A stretch of 64,000 nt of DNA, from positions 1,736,001 through 1,800,000 of the forward strand of contig NZ_JASKUT010000001.1 in NCBI RefSeq assembly GCF_030167925.1, written 5' to 3'. Positions within the stretch are counted from its first letter, which is position 1. The number at the start of each line of letters is the position of its first letter. The notes beneath the pieces are model-generated. The model was not told the origin of the DNA. It searched no databases and worked only from the letters and a program-made list of their open reading frames with translations. Both the position numbers and the translations under genes were made by a program. The DNA comes from Paenibacillus silviterrae. GTDB lineage: Bacteria; Bacillota; Bacilli; Paenibacillales; NBRC-103111. Positions 16,951 through 26,604 of this stretch are shown here, piece after piece.

Positions 16951-17844
16951 ATGACGTATCCGCAGACATTTGACGCCTCCATTTATCCCGTGCTGGGTTC
17001 TTCAACACCGCTCGTGGTAACTCGTAATGTCATACATCACCATTTTCCATCGCACCGGCATGATGTCATGGAGTTTTCTTTAGTGGTCGGTGGAGAAGGA
17101 ACCGAGTGGATCAACGGGATTCCCCATCGGATGATACCCGGTACGGCAACGTTCATCATGCCGTATCAATTCCATGAAATATCAAGCACCGGATCCGAAC
17201 CGCTTACCCTGCTGAATTGTATGTTCGGACTGGAGCTGCTGTTGTCTTCCCCTTCCTCCGAGCAGCGGCAGCTCGTAAGCGACCTCATGTCAACGGATTC
17301 TGCCGAGCCCTATGTTCTCAGCTTGTCGAAGACGGAGCGGCAGACGGTGGAGGTGCTTTTTACCGAGCTGCTTCGGGAGTTCGCAGGGACGAGCAAGTAT
17401 CGGCAATCCATGCTGAAGCTGAAGCTGACGGAGATTGTCATCCACCTGGAACGGTACAGATCAAGAACGGCACTTGGACAAAAGGGGAAATCCACCGCTC
17501 ATGATCCTCTCGCCCAGCGGCTCCTGGTGTATCTTCACCAAAGCTTCCGGGAAGAGCTGAGGCTGGAACAGCTGGCGGAGCAATTTCATGTGAGCCGGAC
17601 CTACCTCAGCACGATCCTTCGGCAAACGACAGGGAAAACCTTCGTCGAGCTGCTTCACGAGATCCGGCTGCGGCATGCCAGCTCTCTCTTGCTCTCGTCC
17701 GACCTCGCCATTGCCGATGTGACGATGGAAGCCGGCTTTCAATCCGTCAAAACGTTCCACCGGGTGTTCAAGCAGTACAAGGGCATGACGCCGAAGGCTT
17801 ACCGTGAAACCTTTCGGCATGGCGGAGCGGGGCAGCCCGGATGA
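16951..17844 (+). CDS. AraC-family transcriptional regulator (cupin sensor)
   Basis: 297 residues. The N-terminal cupin-like sensor (HHHFPSHRHDVMEFSLVVGGEG, then MIPGTATFIMPYQFHEI) probably binds a sugar. The C-terminal ~100 residues hold the double helix-turn-helix: LEQLAEQFHVSRTYLSTILRQ and IADVTMEAGFQSVKTFHRVFKQ, followed by GMTPKAYR. The start is the ATG with GGAAG 7 bases upstream; the open frame 17 codons earlier has none. Being divergent from the beta-mannosidase gene and beside a 21-bp direct repeat, it most likely controls that gene in response to manno-oligosaccharides. The inducer is inferred. Confidence 0.88.
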   Translation: MTYPQTFDASIYPVLGSSTPLVVTRNVIHHHFPSHRHDVMEFSLVVGGEGTEWINGIPHRMIPGTATFIMPYQFHEISSTGSEPLTLLNCMFGLELLLSSPSSEQRQLVSDLMSTDSAEPYVLSLSKTERQTVEVLFTELLREFAGTSKYRQSMLKLKLTEIVIHLERYRSRTALGQKGKSTAHDPLAQRLLVYLHQSFREELRLEQLAEQFHVSRTYLSTILRQTTGKTFVELLHEIRLRHASSLLLSSDLAIADVTMEAGFQSVKTFHRVFKQYKGMTPKAYRETFRHGGAGQPG

Positions 17845-17901
17845 TTTCCGGCCTGAAGTAGCATCCTAAAGGGGAAGTGGAAAATGAAGGAGGCAGCACA
17901 A

Positions 17902-18771
<870 letters not shown>

Positions 18772-18784
18772 ACGGATAGAAATA

Positions 18785-18831
18785 CAACACCCAAGCTTCA
18801 CGGGGTCTCCCGGGTCGCTTGGGTGTTGTTT
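18785..18831. terminator. Terminator between the SDR and YdcF-like genes
   Basis: CAACACCCAAGC (18785-18796) and GCTTGGGTGTTG (18817-18828) form a perfect 12-bp stem followed by TTTG. It serves the SDR gene and may also serve the convergent YdcF-like gene. Confidence 0.85.
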
Positions 18832-18833
18832 GC

Positions 18834-19523
18834 TTAGCTGGAAGGGCTGATGCCGAAGCTCAGCTGCAGCTTGTCCCACTGCCATTTCGTGAGCGCCAGC
18901 GTCTCCCTCCCCTTATGCCAGGCCATCATCAGCACCTTCGAATCCATAGGCGAGGCCGTCGGCCCCTGCATGCCGATGAACTTGGCGATATCCAGCGCCC
19001 GTACGGCATGATAGCGGTGCGTAATGATCACGGAGCTGGTCCAGCCCTTCTCCTCCATTAACTGCTGACTGAATAGTAAATTCTCATAAGTGCTGGTTGC
19101 TTTATTCTCCAAAACAATCGCAGCGGCAGGAATCCCTTGCTTGACCAAATAATTGCGCATCCCCTCCGCTTCCGTAAGCTTGGAGTCCCTGCGATCGTAG
19201 CCGCCGCTGACAATGATATGTCGAATCTTCTTCGTCTGATACAGCTCTACGGCCCGATCCAGCCGTTCCCGGAGCGCCGGGCTCGGCACCTCCTGCCAGA
19301 GCGCAGCCCCAAGGACAATGCCAACCTCCTTAGGCGCCGCCATCTCCTCCGGCAGCGCCCACATGCGCCAAAAAATCGAACCGACCCACACCACGCATAC
19401 GGCGGTTATCAGGAGTGCTGCGCGGAAGACCCGCTTAAAAAAACCGCCTGAGGACCTTTTGTTTCTCGCGATCCGTGTGCCTCGCTTGGTCCGCGGCGTT
19501 CGGCGCTTCATCATCGTGTTCAT
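18834..19523 (-). CDS. YdcF/SanA-like membrane protein (DUF218)
   Basis: 229 residues. A basic N-terminus (RRTPRTKRGTRIARNKR) precedes one membrane helix (about residues 32-52), so the DUF218 domain lies outside or is membrane-anchored. Domain motifs are VGIVLGAAL, IIVSGGYDRR, TEAEGMRNYL, NKATSTYENL and ITHRYHAVRA. The family is linked to envelope maintenance (SanA, YdcF, ElyC), with the exact activity unknown. The start ATG overlaps the stop of the upstream VOC gene in ATGA, so translation is probably coupled; this decides between two nearby ATGs. Confidence 0.87.
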   Translation of the reverse strand: MNTMMKRRTPRTKRGTRIARNKRSSGGFFKRVFRAALLITAVCVVWVGSIFWRMWALPEEMAAPKEVGIVLGAALWQEVPSPALRERLDRAVELYQTKKIRHIIVSGGYDRRDSKLTEAEGMRNYLVKQGIPAAAIVLENKATSTYENLLFSQQLMEEKGWTSSVIITHRYHAVRALDIAKFIGMQGPTASPMDSKVLMMAWHKGRETLALTKWQWDKLQLSFGISPSS

Positions 19524-19909
19524 ACCCATACCTTCATTCGGTCCGCGAGCGTGCCGGTGAACAGCTCCAGCTCCGTGCCGTCTGGATCGAGGAAATTGAC
19601 GCTGTCTCCCCCGCCCCGATGCAGCGGCCCCCTGACGATACTTACTTGGCTGGCCTTAAGCCTGGCGACCGCCTCCGGAAAATCCGCCGCGTCGATATGG
19701 AAGGCCACATGGTCGACACCCGTCCTCTGCTGATCGGAGCTCCCCTGCACCTTTTCGATCAAGCAGATCCATGCGTTCCCCCACTCCAGATAAGCATCCG
19801 TCCTCCCCAGATGAACCGGTCGCATGCCGAGAATACCCTGATAAAAATGAAGCGCCTGCTGCAGGCTCGATACGCGTATCGTCACATGATTAAACCCTGT
19901 CACCTTCAT
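19520..19909 (-). CDS. VOC-family protein resembling FosA/FosB fosfomycin thiol transferases
   Basis: 129 residues, one VOC unit pair. The metal ligands line up with FosA/FosB: His8 (FNHVT), His67 (VDHVAF) and Glu115 (TELELF). Thr10 matches the FosA catalytic Thr, and the tail TGTLADRM keeps an Arg (124) at the FosA Arg119 position. LDPDG and AYLEWGNAWICL are also FosA-like. However, Asn105 replaces the fosfomycin-contacting Tyr of FosA/FosB, and about ten C-terminal residues are missing. Fosfomycin resistance is therefore possible but unproven; another thiol conjugation or lyase role is as likely. AAGG precedes the ATG. The downstream gene is coupled by ATGA. Confidence 0.75.
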   Translation of the reverse strand: MKVTGFNHVTIRVSSLQQALHFYQGILGMRPVHLGRTDAYLEWGNAWICLIEKVQGSSDQQRTGVDHVAFHIDAADFPEAVARLKASQVSIVRGPLHRGGGDSVNFLDPDGTELELFTGTLADRMKVWV

Positions 19910-19915
19910 GGTATA

Positions 19916-20596
19916 TCACCTTCCTTCTTGCTGTGCATGGACAAGGAATTGCTCCACTTTATGAAATAATTGCTGTGCTTCCGGGTCCGTACATATCATA
20001 TGCTTCGATTGCTCCAGAAGGTAAAGCTCCCGCTCTCCCCGGATTCGCCGGTAGATGTAATGTGCGCTTCGCGGATGAACGATATGATCCTGCTTGCCTT
20101 GGACGATCAGCGTCGGAACGGTCACCCTGCGAAGCTCCTGCTGCTTCACGAGCCGGACCAGCTTCATGAACTGAACCGCCGCCTTGAAGGGGGTCCGCTT
20201 CACTCTGCCGAGCTGCTCCCAGTCCTTGATCCGGATACGATAAGCCATATCGCGTGCCAGTCGTACCGGACTGACATAAATCGCCGCAGCGCTCAGCAGC
20301 ACGAGGCGACGAACCGGATAACGATTCGCGAGATACATAGAGAGCAGGCCGCCCATGGAAAATCCGACCAGATCGATTTCGCCATACTCCCTCGTCAATC
20401 GCTCCGTCAGCTCGGCAGCACTGTCCAACCAGTGATGAAACGGAATCTTTCCGATGACACTGAATTCTTCGCCATGCCCCGGCAAGGTAGGGACATGGCA
20501 GACGTAACCCAGCCCTTCCAAGTGCTCTGCGAGCGGTAATACCTCGTAGGGCCCGCCCGTAAAGCCGTGAAGCAATAAACAATGACGCTCAGCCAT
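19916..20596 (-). CDS. Alpha/beta-hydrolase, Est30-type carboxylesterase
   Basis: Cytosolic serine esterase of 226 residues. The catalytic triad is visible: Ser80 in GFSMGG, Asp170 in QGKQDHIV and His199 in QSKHMI. The oxyanion region is LLHGFTGGP near residues 8-16. Length and motifs match the small Est30/YvaK carboxylesterases of Bacilli, which act on short-chain acyl esters; monoacylglycerol lipase activity is an alternative. It overlaps the end of the upstream ADP-ribosylglycohydrolase gene by 8 bases and is followed 6 bases later by the VOC gene, so these genes probably form one operon. Confidence 0.88.
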   Translation of the reverse strand: MAERHCLLLHGFTGGPYEVLPLAEHLEGLGYVCHVPTLPGHGEEFSVIGKIPFHHWLDSAAELTERLTREYGEIDLVGFSMGGLLSMYLANRYPVRRLVLLSAAAIYVSPVRLARDMAYRIRIKDWEQLGRVKRTPFKAAVQFMKLVRLVKQQELRRVTVPTLIVQGKQDHIVHPRSAHYIYRRIRGERELYLLEQSKHMICTDPEAQQLFHKVEQFLVHAQQEGR

Positions 20597-21542
20597 TCTC
20601 GTTGAAACCCCTCTCTAGCGATGCCTCATACAGCTGATCTGCCAACTCGAGCATGCGTACTCTCCTATGCAGCTTCTCACGCCAAGTCTCAGGGATCGCC
20701 TCATACCCATAATACGCGCCGGCAAGCTGTCCGTAGATGGCTCCCGTGGTGTCGGCGTCATCTCCCAGATTAACGGCGAGCAAGGCTCCCTCCTCGAAGG
20801 TAGCGCTGTGGTAAAATGCCCATAAGGCAGCCTCCAGCGACTCCACTACATAGCCGGTGCCGCGAATTTCGGGAGGCTGCTTTCTCTTGAAGGAGCCTAA
20901 CGCAACCTCCTCGATCTCAGGCACCAGAGGATGCTGCGTCCAGCCCCCTCCCGCAGGAGAATACTTGGCCGAAAGCAGCTGCTCCTTATCCTCGCCTGCG
21001 AGCGCACCGACCAGAAGACCGCCGAAATATCGGCAGCCATCCACTGCCAGCACCGAGCCATGCGTAGTCAGAGAGCTGTCCCCGGAACGGACGATAGCTT
21101 CTTGCGGCTGCTCAGCATAATACATCGGCACCGGAGCGAGCCGCATCAGCGAGCCGTTGCCGGCTGACATGCGATGCAGCGAGCCGCTGAAGGGAATCCC
21201 CGTCTGCTCGAAACGTTCCAGCGCTTGCCGTACCGTATTGCCGATGTCGAAGCAGACGCCGGTGCTGCTCAGGTATCCCTCGCGGTACCACCGGACATAT
21301 CGGCGCATCTGATCGAGAGGATGAAACATGCCGCACTTGAGCAGGCTCTCCGCCAGACAAAGCGCCATAGAGGTATCATCGGTCCACTCGCCCGGCTCTA
21401 AACCAAAGGGCCCCCCGCCTATCAGATCCGTAAGGGGCTCGAAGGTGCCCGGAGATTTGAATTCCAGCGTTGTGCCCAATGCGTCGCCTGCCGCTAACCC
21501 GAGCAAGCAGCCCCGGTAACGATTCCTTCTTTGTAGATCCAT
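20589..21542 (-). CDS. ADP-ribosylglycohydrolase (DraG/ARH family)
   Basis: 317-residue all-helical hydrolase with the two metal-binding motifs of the family: [17 protein letters not shown] near the N-terminus and [22 protein letters not shown] near the C-terminus. [14 protein letters not shown] opens the fold and [18 protein letters not shown] supplies further ligands. Such enzymes remove ADP-ribose from proteins, nucleic acids or small molecules; the target here is unknown. The ATG at 21542 has GGAG 8 bases upstream, while the ATG two codons before is too close. It is the first gene of a four-gene leftward run (esterase, VOC, YdcF). Confidence 0.9.
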   Translation of the reverse strand: MDLQRRNRYRGCLLGLAAGDALGTTLEFKSPGTFEPLTDLIGGGPFGLEPGEWTDDTSMALCLAESLLKCGMFHPLDQMRRYVRWYREGYLSSTGVCFDIGNTVRQALERFEQTGIPFSGSLHRMSAGNGSLMRLAPVPMYYAEQPQEAIVRSGDSSLTTHGSVLAVDGCRYFGGLLVGALAGEDKEQLLSAKYSPAGGGWTQHPLVPEIEEVALGSFKRKQPPEIRGTGYVVESLEAALWAFYHSATFEEGALLAVNLGDDADTTGAIYGQLAGAYYGYEAIPETWREKLHRRVRMLELADQLYEASLERGFNENG

Positions 21543-21611
21543 GTCCATCTCTCCTTTGTTTGACGAAATTGAGCAGGATTTTGTTCCCTATGTACCGCTT
21601 AAAGCTGCTGA

Positions 21612-21637
21612 GAAAAAAACAGCGTGGAATCCACGCT
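21612..21637 (-). terminator. Terminator of the cyclophilin gene
   Basis: Minus-strand CAGCGTGGA/TCCACGCTG stem followed by TTTTTTT, 10 bases after the stop. Confidence 0.9.
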
Positions 21638-21646
21638 GCTTCGTCG

Positions 21647-22372
21647 TTACTTCTCTGTGATTTGTACGGATTGGATGGTCACCTTTTCCGTTGGTGTGCT
21701 CATTTCGCCTCGAGAGTTCTTCGATACCGGCGTTTCGGCGATTTTTTGGACTACATCCATGCCTTCCGTGATTTTCCCGAAAATCGTGTAGTTGGGATTG
21801 CTGTTCAAGCTTTTGCTGTCTTCACCCGTACAGATGAAGAACTGGCTTCCATTCGTATTCGGGCCGGCGTTCGCCATTGCGACAATGCCAGGCTCGTATT
21901 TGTAAGGCGTCTTCAGCTCATCCTCGAACCGGTAGCCCGGACCGCCACCGCCTGTGCCCGTCGGGTCGCCTGTCTGCACCATGAACGTCTTCATAATCCG
22001 GTGGAAGGTAACGTTATTATAGAAGCCTTCCTTCGACAGGAACACGAAGTTGTTCACTGTCTTCGGCGCTTCCTTCGCGAACAGCTCGATCGTGAACGTG
22101 CCTTTGTTCGTCGTTACCGTGGCGGTATATTTTTTGTTTTGATCAATCTTCATCTCCGGTGCCTTGGCCCACTGCTTTGCGGTTTGCGGCTCCTGATTGG
22201 CCGGTGCCGGCTGTGAGGCATTCGTCTGTCCGCCGGACGAAGTATTCCCCTGCTGGCCTGCGCCCGCCCCGCTATCCTGTGCAGGCTTCGTACCGCAGCC
22301 GGTCATCAGTGCAGAGAACAATGCAGCAATCGCTAGAATGTTGGTCGTCTTACGAATCATAGCAGCGTTCAT
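21647..22372 (-). CDS. Lipoprotein peptidyl-prolyl cis-trans isomerase (cyclophilin type)
   Basis: Extracellular lipid-anchored folding catalyst. A signal peptide ends in the lipobox LMTGC (Cys near residue 26), followed by a Gly/Ser/Gln-rich spacer of about 40 residues. The cyclophilin domain then shows VTFHRIMKTFMVQTGDPTGTG (catalytic Arg in FHR), YRFEDE, GIVAMANAGPNTNGSQFFI and ITEGMDVVQKI. 241 residues in total. The ATG at 22372 is preceded by CGGAGTG; a GTG directly before it is less likely. Monocistronic, with its own promoter and terminator. Confidence 0.9.
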   Translation of the reverse strand: MNAAMIRKTTNILAIAALFSALMTGCGTKPAQDSGAGAGQQGNTSSGGQTNASQPAPANQEPQTAKQWAKAPEMKIDQNKKYTATVTTNKGTFTIELFAKEAPKTVNNFVFLSKEGFYNNVTFHRIMKTFMVQTGDPTGTGGGGPGYRFEDELKTPYKYEPGIVAMANAGPNTNGSQFFICTGEDSKSLNSNPNYTIFGKITEGMDVVQKIAETPVSKNSRGEMSTPTEKVTIQSVQITEK

Positions 22373-22437
22373 CACTCCGAATTCATCTCCATCATGTCGT
22401 CATCTAAGGGAAGGGATAACCTTTCCAGCTACCCCTT

Positions 22438-22443
22438 ATTATA
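22438..22443 (-). promoter_or_regulatory. -10 element upstream of the cyclophilin gene
   Basis: Perfect TATAAT on the minus strand, about 65 bases upstream of the start. The hexamer 17 bases further upstream (TTCATT) is a poor -35. Confidence 0.5.
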
Positions 22444-22487
22444 CTACGAATATCCGAAAAAATGAAAATCGTCACTAACTTCCCGGC

Positions 22488-25175
22488 TTAACGCGTGCCG
22501 GCTGCCGGTAACGTGACCGGCTCCTTCTGCGTCGTCGTCGCACCGCCCGAGGTGCCGGAGGTTGCCGGCGGGGTCGTCGGCGTCGGCTTCGGTGCTCCGG
22601 TACCCGGAGCCGTTCCTGTGGTCGGAGCTGTCGTGCCGGTGCCTGTAGACGGCTGCGTCGTTGCCGGCGGCTGCGTACCGCCTGTGCCACCCGTGCCGCC
22701 TGTACCGGTCCCCGGGGCTGGCGTCGTACCTGTCCCCGGTGCAGTGCCCGTGCCTGTTCCGGCGCCTGTTCCGGTTCCAAGCTCCGTGCCCGGACGAGTC
22801 GTATTTCCGCCCGGTCCCGTACCTCCGGCTCCCGTACCGGTTCCGCCGTTAGCTCCGCCCGGCTGGGTGCCTCCGTTCGGATTCCCCTGCCCCGGCTGAC
22901 CTGTCTGACCCGGCACCTGAGGAGCTGCTCCCGCATCCGCAGGAATTTGAACCTCGGCGATATTCGATTTGGCTCCTGCGACATTGCTTTCTTGATTCAG
23001 CGGAACTACGACGAAGTGATAAGTAGCTCCAGGCTTCGTTGGTGTCATATCATTGACCTGCGTCGAAGCGGAGGTCATGAACGGCTCGGCAGGGAATTCC
23101 TTCTCCTGCGCTTCCTTGCGGAACAGCTGATACACGACCTTATCGCCGACAGGAGACCAACTGAGCACCATCGTTTTCTTCTCCTGGTTGTACTCCGCCT
23201 TCAAATCCCCTATGGTCTTCGGCGGTGCTCCAAGCTCCTCCACACCGTCCGGCTTCGTAAACTTGGTCGCCGGCCGTTTGGCCAGCGCCTTCTGCATCAC
23301 TTCCTTGAAGATGACGGCAGGACCGGCACTGGACATGGATACGTAATGCTTCGTATCTGTCTTGTCGAAGCCGAGCCATACGGCGGCGGTCCACTCCGGC
23401 GTATATCCGGCGAACCAGAGGTCGCGGTTGAACTTCTCAAGCCCCTTCAGATCCAGCTGCGTCGTACCCGTCTTGCCGGCTACCGGACGCTCGAACTTCG
23501 CTGCGGAGCCCGTACCGCCGTTCACAACGCCCTCCATCATTTGGGTCATGTACCAAGCTGTCTTGCTGCTCATCACCGACTTGCGCTCCGGCTTGGCGGA
23601 AGCAACCACAGAGCCTTGATCGTCTTCAATCTTAAGGATGGAGAAGGCCGTATTCATAAATCCGTTATTCGGGAACGCACTGTACGCCTGCGCCATCTGC
23701 AGCGGGGTAACCCCTCTGGTCAAGCCGCCGAGGGCGATGGCGAGATTCCGGTCCTTCTGCGGATCCAGCTCGATGCCCATCTTCTTGACGAAATTAACAC
23801 CAGTCATCGGACCGATCTCGTTCAGAGTCCATACCGCAGCCGAGTTCACCGAGCGCTTGATCGCGTCGAACATATCGACCTCGCCCTTATACACGCCGTC
23901 GTAGTTACGCGGCGAATAATTGCCGTAAGACATCTCCTCGTCCTTCAGTCTGGAATAAGGAGTGAATTTGCCCGACTCCAGCGCCGGCGCAAATACGACC
24001 AGCGGCTTGAAGGAGGAGCCCGGCTGACGCGCAGCTCTCGGATCCGCCGCCCGGTTCAAGCCTCTCGGGACATAGTCCCGGCCGCCGACCATCGCGACAA
24101 TCCCGCCGTCCTTATTATTGACGATCACCATGGAGCCCTGCATCTTCTGCTCGGGACCCGGCTTCTGGAAAAACTTATCCTGCGCGAACGTTTGCTCCAT
24201 AATCTTCTGAGCATTGGCATCCATGGTCGTGTAAATCTTATAGCCGCTTCGAAGCAGAGCATCCTCTTCGATGCCATAACGCTCTTGTGCTTCATCTACC
24301 ACATAATCGAGAAAGGCCTGATAGTCCTTCTTATCCGTGCTTGGAAGGGGCGTGTAGTCTACGGCAGCCGCCTCGTTTTTCTCCGCTTCCGTAATATATC
24401 CCTGGTCATACATCAGCTTTAGGACAACGGCACGCCGCTCCTTTGATTTCTCCGGATTGGCGATCGGATTGTAAGTGCTCGGCGCCTTCGGCATCGCTGC
24501 CAGCGTAGCGATTTGCCACAGCTCCAGCTTCTTCAGATCGGACACGCCGAAGTATTTTTTCGACGCCGCTTTCACACCGTACGCCTTTTGTCCGAAGAAA
24601 ATCCGGTTTAAATATTTTTCCAAAATTTCGTCCTTCGAGAACTCCTGCTCCAGCGCTACTGCAATCGACATTTCCGTTGCTTTGCGGAAGAAGGTTTTGT
24701 CCGCATTCAGGAAGACGTTTTTCGCCAGCTGCTGGGTGATCGTGCTTCCCCCCTCCACCATGCTTCGGGCTACGACGTCCTTGACGAGCGCGCGCCCGAT
24801 CCCGAAGAAGTCGACGCCGGCATGCTCGCCGAAGCGCTTATCCTCCGTAGCGATGAACGCCTGCTTCATCCGATCCGGAATCTCGGCGCTCGTGACGACC
24901 TCCCGGTTCTCACGGTACAGCACGGCGACCTCGTTGTTGTTCACGTCGTAGACGTGAGAGGCTTCATCCATATCCAGCTTATCGATGTTTTCCTTAAGAA
25001 TTTTATGACCGTTGATGATGACAAAAATATACACACCCATTGCGCACACGGCAGCCATCACGGCAGCGACGAACGTCCAGCCGAACAGCTTGGCTGCGCT
25101 AAAACCTTTTTTCTTCTTTTTTTTCGGTTGTGCCGGTTTTTTGGCCGGCGTTTTTTTCCCCGGTTGTTCCGTCAT
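22488..25175 (-). CDS. ponA: Class A penicillin-binding protein (PBP1A-like)
   Basis: Bifunctional cell-wall synthase: a GT51 glycosyltransferase plus a transpeptidase. A Lys-rich cytosolic N-terminus (KKPAQPKKKKKKG) precedes one membrane helix. GT51 motifs are IATEDKRFGEHAGVD, GGSTITQQLAKN and KYLNRIFFG. Transpeptidase motifs are SSFK in PGSSFKP, SVN in RSVNSA and KTG in AGKTGTT. A fibronectin-III-like domain follows (DLKAEY...), as in B. subtilis PonA. The last 140 residues or so are a Gly/Thr/Pro-rich low-complexity tail. The ATG at 25175 follows AAGGAG; the open frame 22 codons upstream is judged an extension. 895 residues. Confidence 0.92.
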   Translation of the reverse strand: MTEQPGKKTPAKKPAQPKKKKKKGFSAAKLFGWTFVAAVMAAVCAMGVYIFVIINGHKILKENIDKLDMDEASHVYDVNNNEVAVLYRENREVVTSAEIPDRMKQAFIATEDKRFGEHAGVDFFGIGRALVKDVVARSMVEGGSTITQQLAKNVFLNADKTFFRKATEMSIAVALEQEFSKDEILEKYLNRIFFGQKAYGVKAASKKYFGVSDLKKLELWQIATLAAMPKAPSTYNPIANPEKSKERRAVVLKLMYDQGYITEAEKNEAAAVDYTPLPSTDKKDYQAFLDYVVDEAQERYGIEEDALLRSGYKIYTTMDANAQKIMEQTFAQDKFFQKPGPEQKMQGSMVIVNNKDGGIVAMVGGRDYVPRGLNRAADPRAARQPGSSFKPLVVFAPALESGKFTPYSRLKDEEMSYGNYSPRNYDGVYKGEVDMFDAIKRSVNSAAVWTLNEIGPMTGVNFVKKMGIELDPQKDRNLAIALGGLTRGVTPLQMAQAYSAFPNNGFMNTAFSILKIEDDQGSVVASAKPERKSVMSSKTAWYMTQMMEGVVNGGTGSAAKFERPVAGKTGTTQLDLKGLEKFNRDLWFAGYTPEWTAAVWLGFDKTDTKHYVSMSSAGPAVIFKEVMQKALAKRPATKFTKPDGVEELGAPPKTIGDLKAEYNQEKKTMVLSWSPVGDKVVYQLFRKEAQEKEFPAEPFMTSASTQVNDMTPTKPGATYHFVVVPLNQESNVAGAKSNIAEVQIPADAGAAPQVPGQTGQPGQGNPNGGTQPGGANGGTGTGAGGTGPGGNTTRPGTELGTGTGAGTGTGTAPGTGTTPAPGTGTGGTGGTGGTQPPATTQPSTGTGTTAPTTGTAPGTGAPKPTPTTPPATSGTSGGATTTQKEPVTLPAAGTR

Positions 25176-25235
25176 GGAGCTCCCTCTCCTTACATCTGTC
25201 TTCTTCAGGGTGCTTACCCCTGATTTCTGTGGGTT

Positions 25236-25273
25236 AAACAAAGAACAACCCTAGATGGCTAAGGTTGCTCTTT
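25236..25273 (-). terminator. Terminator after hfq
   Basis: Minus-strand AAAGAGCAACC/GGTTGTTCTTT stem (one G-U) followed by a T-rich GTTTAAC stretch. It separates the hfq operon from ponA. Confidence 0.65.
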
Positions 25274-25362
25274 AGGGATTGTATTGAATTAGACGATAGG
25301 ACAGAACAAAAAGTTGCTTGCGGCCTGAGCCCAATCGATCTGCCGTTAACGGACGAGCTGCA

Positions 25363-25599
25363 TTACTCCGCGCTTTCCTGAGGCATTAAGGAAACGGCAC
25401 GCTGCGGTGTGAAGGTGGAAATCGCGTGCTTGTACACCATCTGCTGACGGCCTTCGCTGTCAATGATGATCGTGAAGTTATCGAATGCCCGAATGACGCC
25501 GCGGATTTGAAACCCATTGGTCAAATAAACGGTTACGGGAATACTATCCTTGCGAAGCTGGTTCAAAAAAGTGTCCTGAATATTAATCGACTTGTTCAT
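25363..25599 (-). CDS. hfq: RNA chaperone Hfq
   Basis: 78-residue Sm-like protein that forms a hexameric ring binding small RNAs and A-rich mRNA sites. The Sm1 motif includes [23 protein letters not shown], and Sm2 the canonical YKHAISTF (about residues 56-63). The Gln in [11 protein letters not shown] forms the proximal RNA site. The gene follows miaA by 21 bases, the conserved arrangement, and is probably the last gene of the mutS-mutL-miaA transcript. AGGGGG precedes the ATG. The short C-terminus is normal for Firmicutes. Confidence 0.96.
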   Translation of the reverse strand: MNKSINIQDTFLNQLRKDSIPVTVYLTNGFQIRGVIRAFDNFTIIIDSEGRQQMVYKHAISTFTPQRAVSLMPQESAE

Positions 25600-25620
25600 G
25601 AATGGGCCCCCTCCAAATAG

Positions 25621-26604
25621 TTAACGGTCATAGGTCAGCTTTCCAGCTATTATAGCATGGATCTGCTGCAAATGGGCAGAAAAATTTGCCAAATCGCTCA
25701 CATCTACCCAGTAGATATCCTTCATGTGACGGAACCAAGAAAGCTGCCGCTTGGCGAACCTTCTCGTATCCCGCTTCAGCAGCTCGACCGCTTCCTCCAA
25801 TGTACAGCGTCCTTCGAGGTATGTAATGATTTCCTTGTAGCCGAGTCCCTGCATAGAGATCAGCTCCTTACCGTACCCCTGCTCCAGAAGCCGGCGAACC
25901 TCATCGACCAGCCCTTGCTCCAGCATCAGATCGATGCGTTCTTCAATACGTTTATATAGTAAAGCTCTATCCATTGTCAACCCGACGATACACAATTCGT
26001 AAGGCGATTCCTTTTTCTGTACCCTCAGTCGATCGGACAACCGTTCCCCGGTCAAGTGGAAAATTTCCAGCGCACGAATGATTCGCCGCCTGTCGTTCGG
26101 ATGCAGCCGGGAGGCTGTTTCCGGGTCGACCTCCCGAAGTCGTTCATGAAGCGCTTCGTCTCCATGTTCCGTTGCATACGCTTCTTGTGCCGCGCGATAA
26201 GCTTCATCGGAGCCGGCCTCACTGAACTGAAAGTTGTAGCAGACCGATTCCACGTAGAGGCCGGTCCCGCCCACGATAAAGGGCAAGCGGCCGCGATGAT
26301 GGATCTCTTCGATAATCTCGCGGGCCCTCTCTTGAAACTCCGCGACCGAGAAAGGATGGTCCGGTTCGTGGATATCAATGAGATGATGCGGCACCGTCGC
26401 CAGCTCCTCCGGGCTGGCCTTGGCTGTCCCAATGTCCATGCCGCGATATACCTGCATGGAATCCCCCGAGATAATCTCGGCATGAAGGTCCTGAGCCAAG
26501 GCGAGACTGAGCTTCGTCTTGCCGACCGCCGTCGGACCTACCAGAACGAGCAAGCGCGGCTTGTTCTGCTCCTGCGGGCCGGCATAGGCTGCTTCCGTTA
26601 ACAT
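25621..26604 (-). CDS. miaA: tRNA dimethylallyltransferase MiaA
   Basis: Adds an isopentenyl group to A37 of tRNAs that read UNN codons. 327 residues. The P-loop LVGPTAVGKTKL is at about 20-31. DSMQVYRGMDIGTAKAS, the substrate-binding core, follows, then IHEPDHPFSVAEF and GGTGLYVESV. LQGLGYKEI-like (here MQGLGYKEIITYLEG) and TRRFAKRQLSWFRH complete the family set. Its start overlaps the end of the upstream methyltransferase gene by 7 bases, and hfq follows closely. All key motifs are intact. Confidence 0.96.
   Translation of the reverse strand: MLTEAAYAGPQEQNKPRLLVLVGPTAVGKTKLSLALAQDLHAEIISGDSMQVYRGMDIGTAKASPEELATVPHHLIDIHEPDHPFSVAEFQERAREIIEEIHHRGRLPFIVGGTGLYVESVCYNFQFSEAGSDEAYRAAQEAYATEHGDEALHERLREVDPETASRLHPNDRRRIIRALEIFHLTGERLSDRLRVQKKESPYELCIVGLTMDRALLYKRIEERIDLMLEQGLVDEVRRLLEQGYGKELISMQGLGYKEIITYLEGRCTLEEAVELLKRDTRRFAKRQLSWFRHMKDIYWVDVSDLANFSAHLQQIHAIIAGKLTYDR

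Noticed and set aside
22947-24422. Long plus-strand frame of 491 codons opposite ponA
   Set aside because: It lies entirely within ponA on the other strand; its product is rich in Arg/Leu/His with no recognisable domain and no ribosome binding site, typical of an antisense shadow of GC-biased codons.
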